A stretch of 64,000 nucleotides of DNA from an unicellular cyanobacterium SU2 (lineage in GTDB: Bacteria; Cyanobacteriota; Cyanobacteriia; Cyanobacteriales; Microcystaceae), in the NCBI GenBank assembly GCA_002110465.1, contig NEED01000005.1:105601-169600 (forward strand), read 5' to 3'. The translations under genes were made by a program, and so were the position numbers. Of this stretch, positions 28,405 through 36,851 are shown piece after piece. The first letter of the stretch is position 1, and every line of letters starts with the position of its first letter. The notes beneath the pieces are model-generated. The model was not told the origin of the DNA, did no database searches, and was given only the letters and a program-made list of their open reading frames with translations.

Positions 28405-28446
28405 GATTTAGTTTTTCGGCTAAATGAATTTGTTGAAAATTTGAAG

Positions 28447-29469
28447 TTAAGCTGAAGGAGATAAAGTCGGACGATTTCCTTTTAGGCGATACTTAGCTGT
28501 ACCAATGACAAAAGCTAAACCACTATAAAAGTAATAAAACCAGTGCCAAGGTAAAGTTTTTAAGGTAAAAAGTAAACCCCGTTTTTTCAGAAAGAACTGA
28601 TAAACTGGCCAATTAAGAACAATCAAGCCTACTATCAGTAATCCTCCTAACCAGAGAAGGGGAGGGAACCAAATGCTTCCTAAGATAGCCATCAATAGTG
28701 AATAAATACAAATAACACTCAGACGACTAGACCATTGCAGGTTTAAATCATTAACAAAATTACGATCGCGGTGAATCAATTCTGTCCAAGGTAAAGCCCG
28801 ATAAAAGAAATCTGCCCTTAACAAAGAATAGGGAGTCCAATGCTTGAGATGTTTGACATAAATGTTTTTACACAAACGAATACGATATCCTTTCGCTTTA
28901 AGACGATAACCTAACTCGATATCTTCAATACAAGGGCGGCGATAACTTTCATCAAATCCTCCCATGTTTAGAAAAATATCTCGTCTAATCCCTCCACAAG
29001 CTCCCCAAAATGTTGACGCTTCTTCAGACCCGATTTGATGATTATAATGATGAAATAAATTTTTATACTGAGATAAGAAATTAGATGCCCCTGGTTGATC
29101 GTCATAAGACCCAATTAAGGCCGCCAGTTGATGATCATTTTGAAAAACAGTAGCAATCTTTTCTAGAGTATCAGGATAAATTGTGACATCAGCATCAATA
29201 AAAAAAATAATATCACCTTTGGCAGCTTCAGCCCCTATATTTCTCGCTGTTGCCGGACCTCGGTTAGCTTTTAGCTGTAATACTTTTGCTCCATATTCTT
29301 GAGCAACTTGATAAGATTCAGGATCATCGCCATCGACGATCACGATAACTTCAGCAGGGGATAGTAAACTATTTTCTAAGCTTGCTAGGCAATAACTGAA
29401 GGACTTACCCCCCCTGTAAACGGGGATAATGATAGAAATAGATGGAACATTTATATAAGTTTCTGCCAT
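28447..29469 (-). CDS. GT2-family glycosyltransferase with C-terminal membrane segments
   Basis: 340 residues. The GT-A core starts ISIIIPVYRGGKSFSYCL, has the metal-binding FFIDADVTI and the acceptor-site GGFDESYRRPCIEDIELGY. Two to three hydrophobic helices near 245-325 anchor it in the membrane. It probably moves a sugar onto a lipid carrier or growing polysaccharide at the inner face of the plasma membrane. It is first in the minus-strand block that continues into the FAD oxidoreductase. Confidence 0.92.
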   Translation of the reverse strand: MAETYINVPSISIIIPVYRGGKSFSYCLASLENSLLSPAEVIVIVDGDDPESYQVAQEYGAKVLQLKANRGPATARNIGAEAAKGDIIFFIDADVTIYPDTLEKIATVFQNDHQLAALIGSYDDQPGASNFLSQYKNLFHHYNHQIGSEEASTFWGACGGIRRDIFLNMGGFDESYRRPCIEDIELGYRLKAKGYRIRLCKNIYVKHLKHWTPYSLLRADFFYRALPWTELIHRDRNFVNDLNLQWSSRLSVICIYSLLMAILGSIWFPPLLWLGGLLIVGLIVLNWPVYQFFLKKRGLLFTLKTLPWHWFYYFYSGLAFVIGTAKYRLKGNRPTLSPSA

Positions 29470-29644
29470 AAATTTAAACTTTTATTCCAACTGATGATTT
29501 ACTTTGACTAACTTATGTGTATACTCTTGCATAACTTTATCACAAACTGTAACAAACATATAGTTTTATGTCTAAAAATGAGATATCTCTATCTTCTCTA
29601 TCTTAAGATGTAGATTATAGGGATAAAATTATAGGTTATAGGGA

Positions 29645-29684
29645 TAAAAAAAGCCCCACCTTTAACAAATAGTCAGGAGGGGAA
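29645..29684 (-). terminator. Rho-independent terminator after uppP
   Basis: On the minus strand CCCCTCC and GGTGGGG pair with one mismatch around a 16-base loop and are followed by CTTTTTTT. It lies 20-60 bp past the uppP stop. Next to it a 14-mer TTATAGGGATAAAA is directly repeated. Confidence 0.75.
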
Positions 29685-29706
29685 ATTTATTATGTTTTAG
29701 CTTAAT

Positions 29707-30669
29707 TTAATTAAAATTCAACAAAAGTGAGCCTAAAATTAGTACGCCAAATCCTAAACGATACCAAACAAAAATCCAGGTATCTTGGCTTTGTAAATAG
29801 CGAATTAACCAGGCGATCGCTAAATAAGAAAAAACCGCAGAGGAGATCACCCCAATCATAACAGGGAACAAAACATCACCAGAAAATCCTACGGCTAAAA
29901 CCTCTTTAAATTCCACCAATCCTGCTAAAGTAATTGCCGGAATTCCTAATAAAAAAGAAAATCGTGCCGCCGTTGCCCGTTCCAAATTCATAAATAATCC
30001 TGCCGTTATAGTAGAACCTGAACGAGAAACCCCTGGAATTAAAGCTAATGATTGAGCAAATCCCATTAATACCCCATCTTGTAATGTTAATTGTCCAAAA
30101 TCTCGTTTATGGGTTCCTAATTTTTCTGATAAAGCTAACAATAAAGCCATAACGATAGAAGCGATCGCGATCGCCCCCACACTGCGTAACGGGGAACTAT
30201 CTAAATCAGGAACCAATAATTTCAATAACAACCCAAAAAAGACAATAGGTAAAGTTCCCAACGCAATACCCACCGCCAGTCGAAAATCATGAGATTTATA
30301 ATCTGAGGTTCGGATGGCTTTTACCATTCCTCCGGTAATTTCCGTTAAATCTGACCAAAAATACCACAAGACAGCCGCAATACTTCCCAATTGAATGACT
30401 GCTGTAAAAGATACCCCCGGATCACCCCATCCTAAAGCCACGGGAACAACTTTTAAATGGGCTGTACTACTGATGGGCAAAAATTCTGTCAACCCCTGTA
30501 CCATTCCCAGTACGATAGCCTGAAACCAGTTAAATTGGAAAACAGGAGCATCAGTAACCTCTATAGAAGTTGATTGGGCGGCTACATTGGCATTGAAAAT
30601 GAGGCTTAATCCACTACTAAGGGCAAAAAAAACGATTAATTCTAATGGTTTACGTTTAGGTTTAGTCAT
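29707..30669 (-). CDS. uppP: Undecaprenyl-diphosphatase UppP/BacA
   Basis: 320 residues, multi-pass membrane enzyme. It dephosphorylates undecaprenyl pyrophosphate so that the lipid carrier of peptidoglycan and polysaccharide units can be reused. The two active-site motifs are GLTEFLPISSTAHL and PGVSRSGSTITAGLF. The N-terminus is longer than in E. coli and resembles a signal sequence (LELIVFFALSSGLSLIFNANVAAQ), as is common in cyanobacterial homologues. Separated from the glycosyltransferase genes by a terminator. Confidence 0.96.
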   Translation of the reverse strand: MTKPKRKPLELIVFFALSSGLSLIFNANVAAQSTSIEVTDAPVFQFNWFQAIVLGMVQGLTEFLPISSTAHLKVVPVALGWGDPGVSFTAVIQLGSIAAVLWYFWSDLTEITGGMVKAIRTSDYKSHDFRLAVGIALGTLPIVFFGLLLKLLVPDLDSSPLRSVGAIAIASIVMALLLALSEKLGTHKRDFGQLTLQDGVLMGFAQSLALIPGVSRSGSTITAGLFMNLERATAARFSFLLGIPAITLAGLVEFKEVLAVGFSGDVLFPVMIGVISSAVFSYLAIAWLIRYLQSQDTWIFVWYRLGFGVLILGSLLLNFN

Positions 30670-30924
30670 AGGAACTAGAAAACTTAAATGAATTTGGGGG
30701 ATAAAAGTTTCAGCAATTTTATCAATAAATACCCAATGTTCAAAACTTTTTGGAGAAAATTGAGAGAAGTAGAAACCTATCTCTAGCAGTTCATAAATTT
30801 CGCCCTAATTACCCTCTACCAAACGAAGTGTTGGAAAAATTTGTTATAGTTACCCAACTTAGTCTTTTAAACTAACGATAAAACCAGTACGATTAGTTAA
30901 AGAAACCGATTCCCCCTCACTATT

Positions 30925-32055
30925 ATGCGTAATGTTCAGGTTAGTGTGAGAATTTCGCCCCATTTGTATGAGAAACTTCTTACTCATGCTAACTCTCTTG
31001 ATACCTCTAAATCAAAAGTTATTGCTAATGCTTTGGCAAAATATCTAGAGGGTGAAGAGACTCAACCTCAACCGATTGATCTTAAACTCAAGGAACTAGA
31101 AAAGCGAATTTCAATCTTAGAATCTTCGTCTACCTCATCCCCCTCAATCTCTCGTAACCCCAATGTTATCCCTCTCTCCTCAACTCCTGTTTCTCCACCT
31201 CCCCTCCAAAAATTTACCTTTGAAGTAATTAAGGTTGATAATAAGGGAGAAATCACCGAAAAAAATCCTGGTCAAGCTGAATATTTTAGGGAAAACTTAG
31301 GAAATGAACTCGGATTAGATTTGGTCAAAATTCCTGGGGGAAATTTTCTAATGGGATCATCCCCAACTGATCCGAGGGGTCGAGACTGTGAAAGACCTCA
31401 ACACACAGTAACTCTTAAGGATTTCTTTTTGTCTAAATTTCCTATCACTCAAGCCCAATGGTGCATTGTAGCGGGGTTTCCTAAAATCAAACGAGATCTT
31501 GACCGAGATCCTTCTTGTTTTAAAGGAAATAAGCGCCCGGTAGAACGGATTTCTTGGGAGGATGCTGTGGAATTTTGCGATCGCCTCTCCCAATATAGCC
31601 AACGACGTTACCGACTTCCGAGTGAGTCTCAGTGGGAATATGCCTGTCGTGCTGGTACAACGACTGCATTTTATTTCGGTCCTACATTAACCGAAAATCT
31701 AGCTAATTATATGGCTAAACGCACCTATGGCCAGGAAGCAGTAGGAGAATATCGACAAGAAACTACCCCTGTTGGCCAATTTCCCCCCAATGCTTTTGGA
31801 TTATACGATCTTCATGGAAACGTCTGGGAATGGTGCGCTGATCATTGGCATCCAAATTATTGGCAGTCTCCTACATCACAGAAGGTGTGGTTCAGTGACA
31901 ATCCCCTCAACTATCGAGTTTTACGAGGCGGTTCTTGGGATTACGATGCCACCTATTGTGGTTGTGCCTATCGTTATTCTTACCATCCTCAGGCAAATCC
32001 CCTTAACCAAATAGGATTTCGGGTTCTCTGGGATCTTGACCAATGCAGGAACTAG
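30925..32055 (+). CDS. Ribbon-helix-helix/FGE-sulfatase (SUMF1-like) fusion protein
   Basis: 376 residues. Residues 1-45 (VQVSVRISPHLYEKLL...KSKVIANALAKYLEG) look like a CopG/Arc ribbon-helix-helix DNA-binding domain. A Pro/Ser-rich linker with a short coiled coil follows (about 48-110). From about 130 to the end is a formylglycine-generating-enzyme-type domain with VKIPGGNFLMGSSPTDPRGR, WEDAVEFCDRLS, RLPSESQWEYACRAG, LHGNVWEWCADHW, VLRGGSWDYD and GFRVLWDL. These domains have the C-type lectin fold. The Cys pair needed for true FGE oxidation is not obvious, so a binding role is likely. The final stretch between VLRGGSW and GFRVL resembles the variable region of diversity-generating retroelement targets; no reverse transcriptase is in the window. 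Confidence 0.85.
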   Translation: MRNVQVSVRISPHLYEKLLTHANSLDTSKSKVIANALAKYLEGEETQPQPIDLKLKELEKRISILESSSTSSPSISRNPNVIPLSSTPVSPPPLQKFTFEVIKVDNKGEITEKNPGQAEYFRENLGNELGLDLVKIPGGNFLMGSSPTDPRGRDCERPQHTVTLKDFFLSKFPITQAQWCIVAGFPKIKRDLDRDPSCFKGNKRPVERISWEDAVEFCDRLSQYSQRRYRLPSESQWEYACRAGTTTAFYFGPTLTENLANYMAKRTYGQEAVGEYRQETTPVGQFPPNAFGLYDLHGNVWEWCADHWHPNYWQSPTSQKVWFSDNPLNYRVLRGGSWDYDATYCGCAYRYSYHPQANPLNQIGFRVLWDLDQCRN

Positions 32056-32088
32056 CAGGAAATTATTCCTCATTTATCAAGAATTCAA

Positions 32089-32817
32089 TCATTTTTTTAG
32101 GAGATTCTCCCTAATTTTCTTTAATTTATCAATCCCTGTTGATGACCAATAGTAACTTTTTTGGCTGTTCTGAAAATAATCAACCCCTTTTGTAAAATGT
32201 TCTTCGTATTTTATTCTGGCACTTAAGACAAAACTCACTGGTGCCGATAACAAGTTAGCTACTTTTTTGGTTGGTAAAGCATCTAAGGAAATTTCATCAG
32301 TATAAGATGTCTCTTTTTTATTAGGAACTAAGCCAGGGATATCAAGTAAACTTAATGTCCAACACTCAGGTGCATCAGGAACCGATGTCCACATCTCAAG
32401 CTTTGCTCCTATTTCTAGCTGTTGCTCTATTATGGATTTAAGTTGAGATAAGTCTTGATTGGGTCTGTCAAAACGACGCACGATGTAATCAATATGTAAT
32501 ATTTTTCCTTGTTCAGCTTCTAGTAAGGCTTTGAGGGACGGTAAAGAAATATTCATCGGTTGATCGTTGTCCCCCGGATTTTTATCCTCTGGCTCTTCAT
32601 AAGAGACTGGTTTTGAAGATTCATTGAGCAGCCAGGAGCGAGTCTCTACCACTTCCGGGAATGATAGTTCATTCGATAGTAACGCCTCGATATGACTCAA
32701 ATGCTGCGCGGCTACCATGGCAGCTTGCTGATGATATTCCACAAGTTGACGATAATAATGTTTTAATTGTGACAAATATTCCTGCGCTTCTGCTGGCGGT
32801 GACGGTGGTTTCATCAT
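32089..32817 (-). CDS. Unknown protein, paired with a Cys-rich small protein
   Basis: 242 residues, family not recognised. N-terminal helix region (AQEYLSQLKHYYRQLVEYHQQAAMVAAQHLSHIEALL), acidic linker (YEEPEDKNPGDNDQP), a central segment SLPSLKALLEAEQGKILHIDYIVRRF that looks like a winged-helix or regulatory fold, and a basic C-terminus (STGIDKLKKIRENLLKK). It starts 3 bp after the stop of the Cys-rich gene 32821-33027, so the two are almost certainly co-translated. Confidence 0.65.
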   Translation of the reverse strand: MMKPPSPPAEAQEYLSQLKHYYRQLVEYHQQAAMVAAQHLSHIEALLSNELSFPEVVETRSWLLNESSKPVSYEEPEDKNPGDNDQPMNISLPSLKALLEAEQGKILHIDYIVRRFDRPNQDLSQLKSIIEQQLEIGAKLEMWTSVPDAPECWTLSLLDIPGLVPNKKETSYTDEISLDALPTKKVANLLSAPVSFVLSARIKYEEHFTKGVDYFQNSQKSYYWSSTGIDKLKKIRENLLKK

Positions 32818-32820
32818 ATT

Positions 32821-33027
32821 TTACTTCTTCTGTTCTTGGGCGAATCGTTTACACTTCTTGGTAACACCTCCACATTGATTCCCGTATTTTGGACAGTTTG
32901 TGGCGTAAGTCTGACGTTCGCAACTTTCATGGCAAAATGAACACACTAACTTGAATACACGGGTATGAATTTCTCGTTCGTGGGCTCTGACAGTATATTC
33001 CCTTACGTGGATTTTCTTACTAGGCAT
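32821..33027 (-). CDS. Small Cys-rich, probably zinc-binding protein
   Basis: 68 residues. The basic N-terminal half ([24 protein letters not shown]) is followed by six Cys arranged as [16 protein letters not shown] and a last CKRF. This spacing suggests a zinc ribbon, possibly nucleic-acid binding. The tight link to the following 242-residue gene indicates a two-protein unit. Function unknown. Confidence 0.6.
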   Translation of the reverse strand: MPSKKIHVREYTVRAHEREIHTRVFKLVCSFCHESCERQTYATNCPKYGNQCGGVTKKCKRFAQEQKK

Positions 33028-33145
33028 CGACAGATTCTGTTAATCATATTGTTTTAATTATATTTAGTTTAAGCGATCGTTAAGATTACTGTTAAGACCC
33101 TGACATAGGATTACTCAGGATAACTTTCCCTTGGTTACTGACAGA

Positions 33146-33505
33146 TTAGAGTTCATCGTTTGAACTAAAAATATTTTTAACTTCGAGAAAAAACTCAAAA
33201 ATATCAGACCACGAAATTTTTAATAAGGAAAATATTCCAATGACAATTAATACCAATCCTAGAAAAAAGTTTTCATCATAAAGCGATAAACCTACAATTA
33301 CAATAAAGTAAGGAGAAACTATTCCGCTAATTTTCTCAACAATTTTCACAACTTCTGGCTGTTCAACCTCTTCTATTTTAGTCATTTCAGCCATTTCTAT
33401 TTCTTGATTTGCTGTATCTTCTAGGGGTGACTGAGAAGGAAACATCATCTCAGGGATATCAGGGGTTTCTGATGATTTAGGATCTTTGGGTTGTTTACCG
33501 AACAT
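33146..33505 (-). CDS. Small membrane protein with acidic N-terminus
   Basis: 119 residues, unrecognised. Residues 1-60 are hydrophilic and acidic (SPLEDTANQEIEMAEMTKIEEVEQPEVV). Two hydrophobic segments follow (SPYFIVIVGLSLY and FFLGLVLIVIGIFSLLKI), then an amphipathic C-terminal helix. It begins with ATG and ends 119 bp before the Cys-rich gene start. It could be spurious in detail but has codon use like its neighbours. Confidence 0.5.
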   Translation of the reverse strand: MFGKQPKDPKSSETPDIPEMMFPSQSPLEDTANQEIEMAEMTKIEEVEQPEVVKIVEKISGIVSPYFIVIVGLSLYDENFFLGLVLIVIGIFSLLKISWSDIFEFFLEVKNIFSSNDEL

Positions 33506-33592
33506 ATAAACCTATTCCTTATTAAATTACTCGTCAATATGCTATTTTACCTGAAAACCATATCTATAAAATAACTAGCCATAAAACATAAA

Positions 33593-33743
33593 AGTTGGTA
33601 GTTAGGGCTTTAGTCCTTTTCAACGTAAGATTATAATCGAACTAAGTCTTGCTTCATCGAAAGTGAACCTCAACCTTTACTTCAACAATAAACAATTATC
33701 AATTGATCCAACAAGGACTTAAAGTCTGTTTATAACCAACTAC
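33593..33743. repeat. MITE-like imperfect inverted-repeat element
   Basis: The left arm AGTTGGTAGTTAGGGCTTTA...GTCCTT (33593-33618) is complementary, with mismatches and a small insertion, to the right arm AAGGACTTAAAGTC...ACCAACTAC (33713-33743). The interior of about 95 bp codes nothing. It occupies most of the 345-bp spacer 33506-33850, in which I see nothing else. GTAGTTAGGGCTTTAG-type ends are frequent intergenic repeats in cyanobacteria. Confidence 0.55.
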
Positions 33744-33850
33744 AAACTTGGATCTATATTTTGCCAGTCTATCTATTAGAAGACAAACAGTAAAACTTGC
33801 TCCCTCTTCTCGTTAAAACTCATGATTTAGCTTAGAATAGCTTACGTTGA

Positions 33851-35353
33851 CTAGGATAACCAAAAATCAGGTAAAAATTCATTTAAAGATTGACGTAAAT
33901 TTCGGTTAATTTCCCTAGCCACCTGGATATGGGGTTCATCCGGTTCAATAGGAATAATTGTAGCAGCATTTCCTTGCTGTAACTGTTTAATTACTAAATT
34001 AGCAGCTTCTAGTCCTGTAACATAAGCTTTCTCCTGGGACCAGGAACCGTGACGGGTAATGATCCAATCTCCGCTTAAATAAAGGTTTGGAATAGCAGAG
34101 GTTGCGGGTAAAAGATATTGATAGCTACCTGGGGCAAAATGAGTCACCCCTTGACGTACTCGAATTATACTATGATCGATAACCTGAGCATCCCCCAATT
34201 CAGGAAGACAAGTTGTTAAATCTTTGTGAACTTTTTGAACAACTTGCTCATCAGTCATCCCTAATAATTGATTAGCGTGGTAAAAGTCTACTTCGATGAC
34301 ACTTCCTGTTTCTGCTGCATATTCATCGTGAAGAGTATTGAGATCAAAAAATGTCCATCCTGTGGTTTCATCAAACCCAAAACACGCATTAGAGGGTAAG
34401 GGAATGTTGACTTTTTTATCAAACCATAACCGAGTGGCTAAAACATCGATTCCTCCTAAGTTGGATAAGTTGCCAAATTCAGCATAGTTATTCAATACTT
34501 TGCTGTGTTCAACAATCTTTTTGATGCCACTGACACTAACCCCTAAAATTACGGCATCTCCTTCAAAGATTTCTTCCCCACAAATCACGCCGTTTGCTTT
34601 TCCTGTCTCATCTAAAAGTATATCTGTTACCCGTTTATTGGTTAAGACTTTTCCGCCTAGGGTTTCAATTTTTTCTACCCAAGGTTTAAAGATCATTTCC
34701 CCGACGGTTCCTCGACACCAAACCACATCAAAATCGGGTTGATGGGCTAGGATAAAGTAATATAACATTCCTAAAGTAGCTGCCGCACTACATTGTTCAC
34801 CAGGGGCAAATAATCCCACTAATAGCATGGGTTCAAAAGCATCTTTATAGAGTCTTGCTGATACCCCAAATTGTTTAAATAATTCCCTGGCAGTTACTTT
34901 ATCATACCGTCGCCAAGCTTCATCAGAATTATCGAAATCAATTAAACTATAAAGTAGGGGTAACGCTGAGAGTCTATCAATTAAAGGTAAGCGTTTAAAT
35001 TTAGTATAAATAAAGGTTCCTAATGGGGTTGGTAATTTGGGTTCTTCTTGAAAAATAGGAGATTCAACTTCTAATCCTGCGGGGGAATATTGAGAGGAAC
35101 GAGTAAAAGGGGTAAAGGGATTTAGATTTAATTCTTTGACTAAACTAAAGATATTAGAATAGGGATACCAAAAGCCATGTATTCCCCCTTCTATTGATTT
35201 TCCTTCGGGAGTTTTCCATCCTGCAACTAACCCCCCAGGATAGGGAGATGCTTCGAGTAAAGTAACATCATAACCTTGTTTTGCTAGGTGATAAGTTGCC
35301 CCTAGTCCTGCCCAACCTGCACCGACAACAATGACTTTTTTTTGTTCTGACAT
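33851..35353 (-). CDS. FAD-dependent oxidoreductase, amine oxidase/carotenoid desaturase-like
   Basis: 500 residues. N-terminal FAD motif VIVVGAGWAGLGATYHLAKQG followed by LLEASPYPGGLVAGW, and C-terminal NLYLSGDWIITRHGSWSQEKAYVTGLEAA, which matches the FAD-binding tail of phytoene and zeta-carotene desaturase relatives. Overall length suits this group, but it is not the standard CrtP or CrtQ as I remember them. Substrate could be a carotenoid, a polyprenoid or another hydrophobic amine or alkene. Monocistronic, with about 500 bp of non-coding DNA upstream. Confidence 0.85.
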   Translation of the reverse strand: MSEQKKVIVVGAGWAGLGATYHLAKQGYDVTLLEASPYPGGLVAGWKTPEGKSIEGGIHGFWYPYSNIFSLVKELNLNPFTPFTRSSQYSPAGLEVESPIFQEEPKLPTPLGTFIYTKFKRLPLIDRLSALPLLYSLIDFDNSDEAWRRYDKVTARELFKQFGVSARLYKDAFEPMLLVGLFAPGEQCSAAATLGMLYYFILAHQPDFDVVWCRGTVGEMIFKPWVEKIETLGGKVLTNKRVTDILLDETGKANGVICGEEIFEGDAVILGVSVSGIKKIVEHSKVLNNYAEFGNLSNLGGIDVLATRLWFDKKVNIPLPSNACFGFDETTGWTFFDLNTLHDEYAAETGSVIEVDFYHANQLLGMTDEQVVQKVHKDLTTCLPELGDAQVIDHSIIRVRQGVTHFAPGSYQYLLPATSAIPNLYLSGDWIITRHGSWSQEKAYVTGLEAANLVIKQLQQGNAATIIPIEPDEPHIQVAREINRNLRQSLNEFLPDFWLS

Positions 35354-35857
35354 TGAATAGATTTGATTTTTTTAACTCACTACTTCTAGTAAGTATAGAA
35401 TAATCTGGATTTTATTGTATGCTTAATTATTTTGGCAAAAAATCTCAACTAACAACTAATAAAAAACAAAAGCCTCATTAGACAAAAAACAAGCCCGCCT
35501 TCGCGGACTAAATTGATAGTCATAAAAAAATATTATACTTTGTAGGATGGATTAGGCAAGGGTTTGATTTTGAGGAGAGACGAATAAGTTGTAATTCGTG
35601 CCTTAACCCACCAGACTAGACCTTATAATTGATTATACACTTTCTACAAGCTGTCGGGAGAGCCGTGTGGCAACAGTACAATTAATTGTCAGTGAAGACA
35701 GTCAAACTGTTGAGGATGGATTTTAAAAAAATTATCTATAATTAAAGTTAGCAATTTCTATCTCATCCAATTCCAACTAATTTTTGGTTTTTTATGGAAA
35801 GTAACTCAATAACTGATTTGATTACAATTTATCAATAGCAAAACGAATCGAAATGTA
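35354..35857. other. Intergenic stretch with one imperfect inverted repeat
   Basis: AT-rich spacer between divergent genes. Apart from the inverted repeat at 35545-35612 and a small GCCCGC-CTTC-GCGG hairpin-like motif near 35492-35506, I see no gene. A short frame from ATG 35793 (MESNSITDLITIYQ) is stopped after 14 codons and may be the decayed start of the following AlbA-like gene. Confidence 0.5.
35545..35612. repeat. Imperfect inverted repeat of the cyanobacterial GGATGGATTAGGC type
   Basis: GGATGGATTAGGCAAG at the left pairs imperfectly with CGTGCCTTAACCCACC at the right. Similar GTAGGGTGGATTAGGC/CCTAATCCACC intergenic elements are familiar from many cyanobacterial genomes. Confidence 0.5.
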
Positions 35858-36439
35858 ATGTTTTCTTATACAGTTCATTTGATAGAAGGTGAAAAAATAG
35901 GACTGTTTACTATTTCTAAGCAGCAACGTCCAATCTATGCTAAAAGAGATTATGGAAAAGTTAAAAAAGAAGTGGTTTATTATCGATTACGAAGTTCTAC
36001 AAAAGTTGCTACACCAGATAATATTTATGAAATGGGTAAAGATGATTATTCTATTTCGGTGAGTTGTATTTTTGTAAAAAATTCGGATCAATTACCTGAA
36101 AAACCTAATATACATTTTGGTGATTCTACAAGACTTTTAACTCAATTAACTGGGCTGATTAAAACAGAATAAATTATTATAGAAAAATTAGATAATAATT
36201 ATTGGAAATTAAAAATTAAGATTGGAGATATAAATCCAAAATCTACAGTTTTTACTGACTGTTTTTATATCGGTTCCCTTGAAACAACAACCTTTAATAT
36301 TGAAGCAAAAATTTATGGAGAGAACTTACCCGAACCTCAAATCTGTCCCTTGACAATTGATTTTGAAGTCGAGAAACGAAATAGTTTAACTAGGGATACT
36401 TTAAGAGAAATGAACAATATTGATAATGATATTGTATGA
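35858..36439 (+). pseudogene. AlbA_2-type putative DNA-binding protein, broken
   Basis: One frame runs from 35858 to TGA at 36437-36439 with a single in-frame TAA at 36170-36172. The first part contains GLFTISKQQRPIYAKRDYGK, VVYYRLRSSTKVATPD and NIYEMGKD. These match the end of the AlbA_2 (Schlafen-like, PF04326) domain, whose usual form is PIYLKKDFGKxKxxVVYxRxGSSTxxATPDEI. After the TAA the frame continues sensibly for 88 codons (DNNYWKLKIKIGDINPKSTV and more). The N-terminal half of the domain is missing or decayed upstream. A sequencing error at the TAA is possible, but the absent N-terminus also points to a dying gene. Confidence 0.65.
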
Positions 36440-36479
36440 CATCCATTAGTCTAAGAAGCATAAAAATCTTGCTAAACAA

Positions 36480-36740
36480 GTGAATTTGAACGTCGTTATG
36501 ATATCTACTAATCAAAAATCTAGTGAAAGACTAAAAATATTTTTGGCTGACTATAAACATCAATTAGCAAAAGGCATAGATGCTATCAAAATCCTTGATT
36601 CATCTGAAGCCAACTCAGAGGAATTTATTGAAGCTTTAGCTAATCTTCAAGTCTGTGTAACTATTTTAGAACCTTATTCTGAAGGAATGGTGGAAATAAT
36701 TAATAACTTTATCGAAAATATGTATGGGGATAATAAATGA
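36480..36740 (+). CDS. Small unknown acidic protein
   Basis: 86 residues from GTG, or 80 from ATG at 36498, which gives MISTNQKSSERLKIFLADYK. Helical throughout, with IEALANLQVCVTILEPYSEG in the middle. No family recognised. It follows the broken AlbA-like gene by 40 bp and may be another leftover of a formerly larger accessory locus. No clear ribosome site. Confidence 0.4.
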   Translation: MNLNVVMISTNQKSSERLKIFLADYKHQLAKGIDAIKILDSSEANSEEFIEALANLQVCVTILEPYSEGMVEIINNFIENMYGDNK

Positions 36741-36851
36741 TTAATAGCCATAATTTCTGTAACGAGTAATGAGGAAATGATAAACGAAGGTCAGAAAATC
36801 AATTACAGTGTGATATAGCGCGTTAATTAAAATGGTAGAGAAACAGACAAT

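Noticed and set aside
30925..32055. Genuine formylglycine-generating enzyme activity
   Set aside because: No sulfatase gene nearby and the copper-binding Cys pair of true FGE is not apparent; a binding role is more likely.
35440..35660. Possible tRNA or structured RNA in the long spacer
   Set aside because: The inverted repeats do not form a cloverleaf and no tRNA signature (GGTTCGANTCC) is present.
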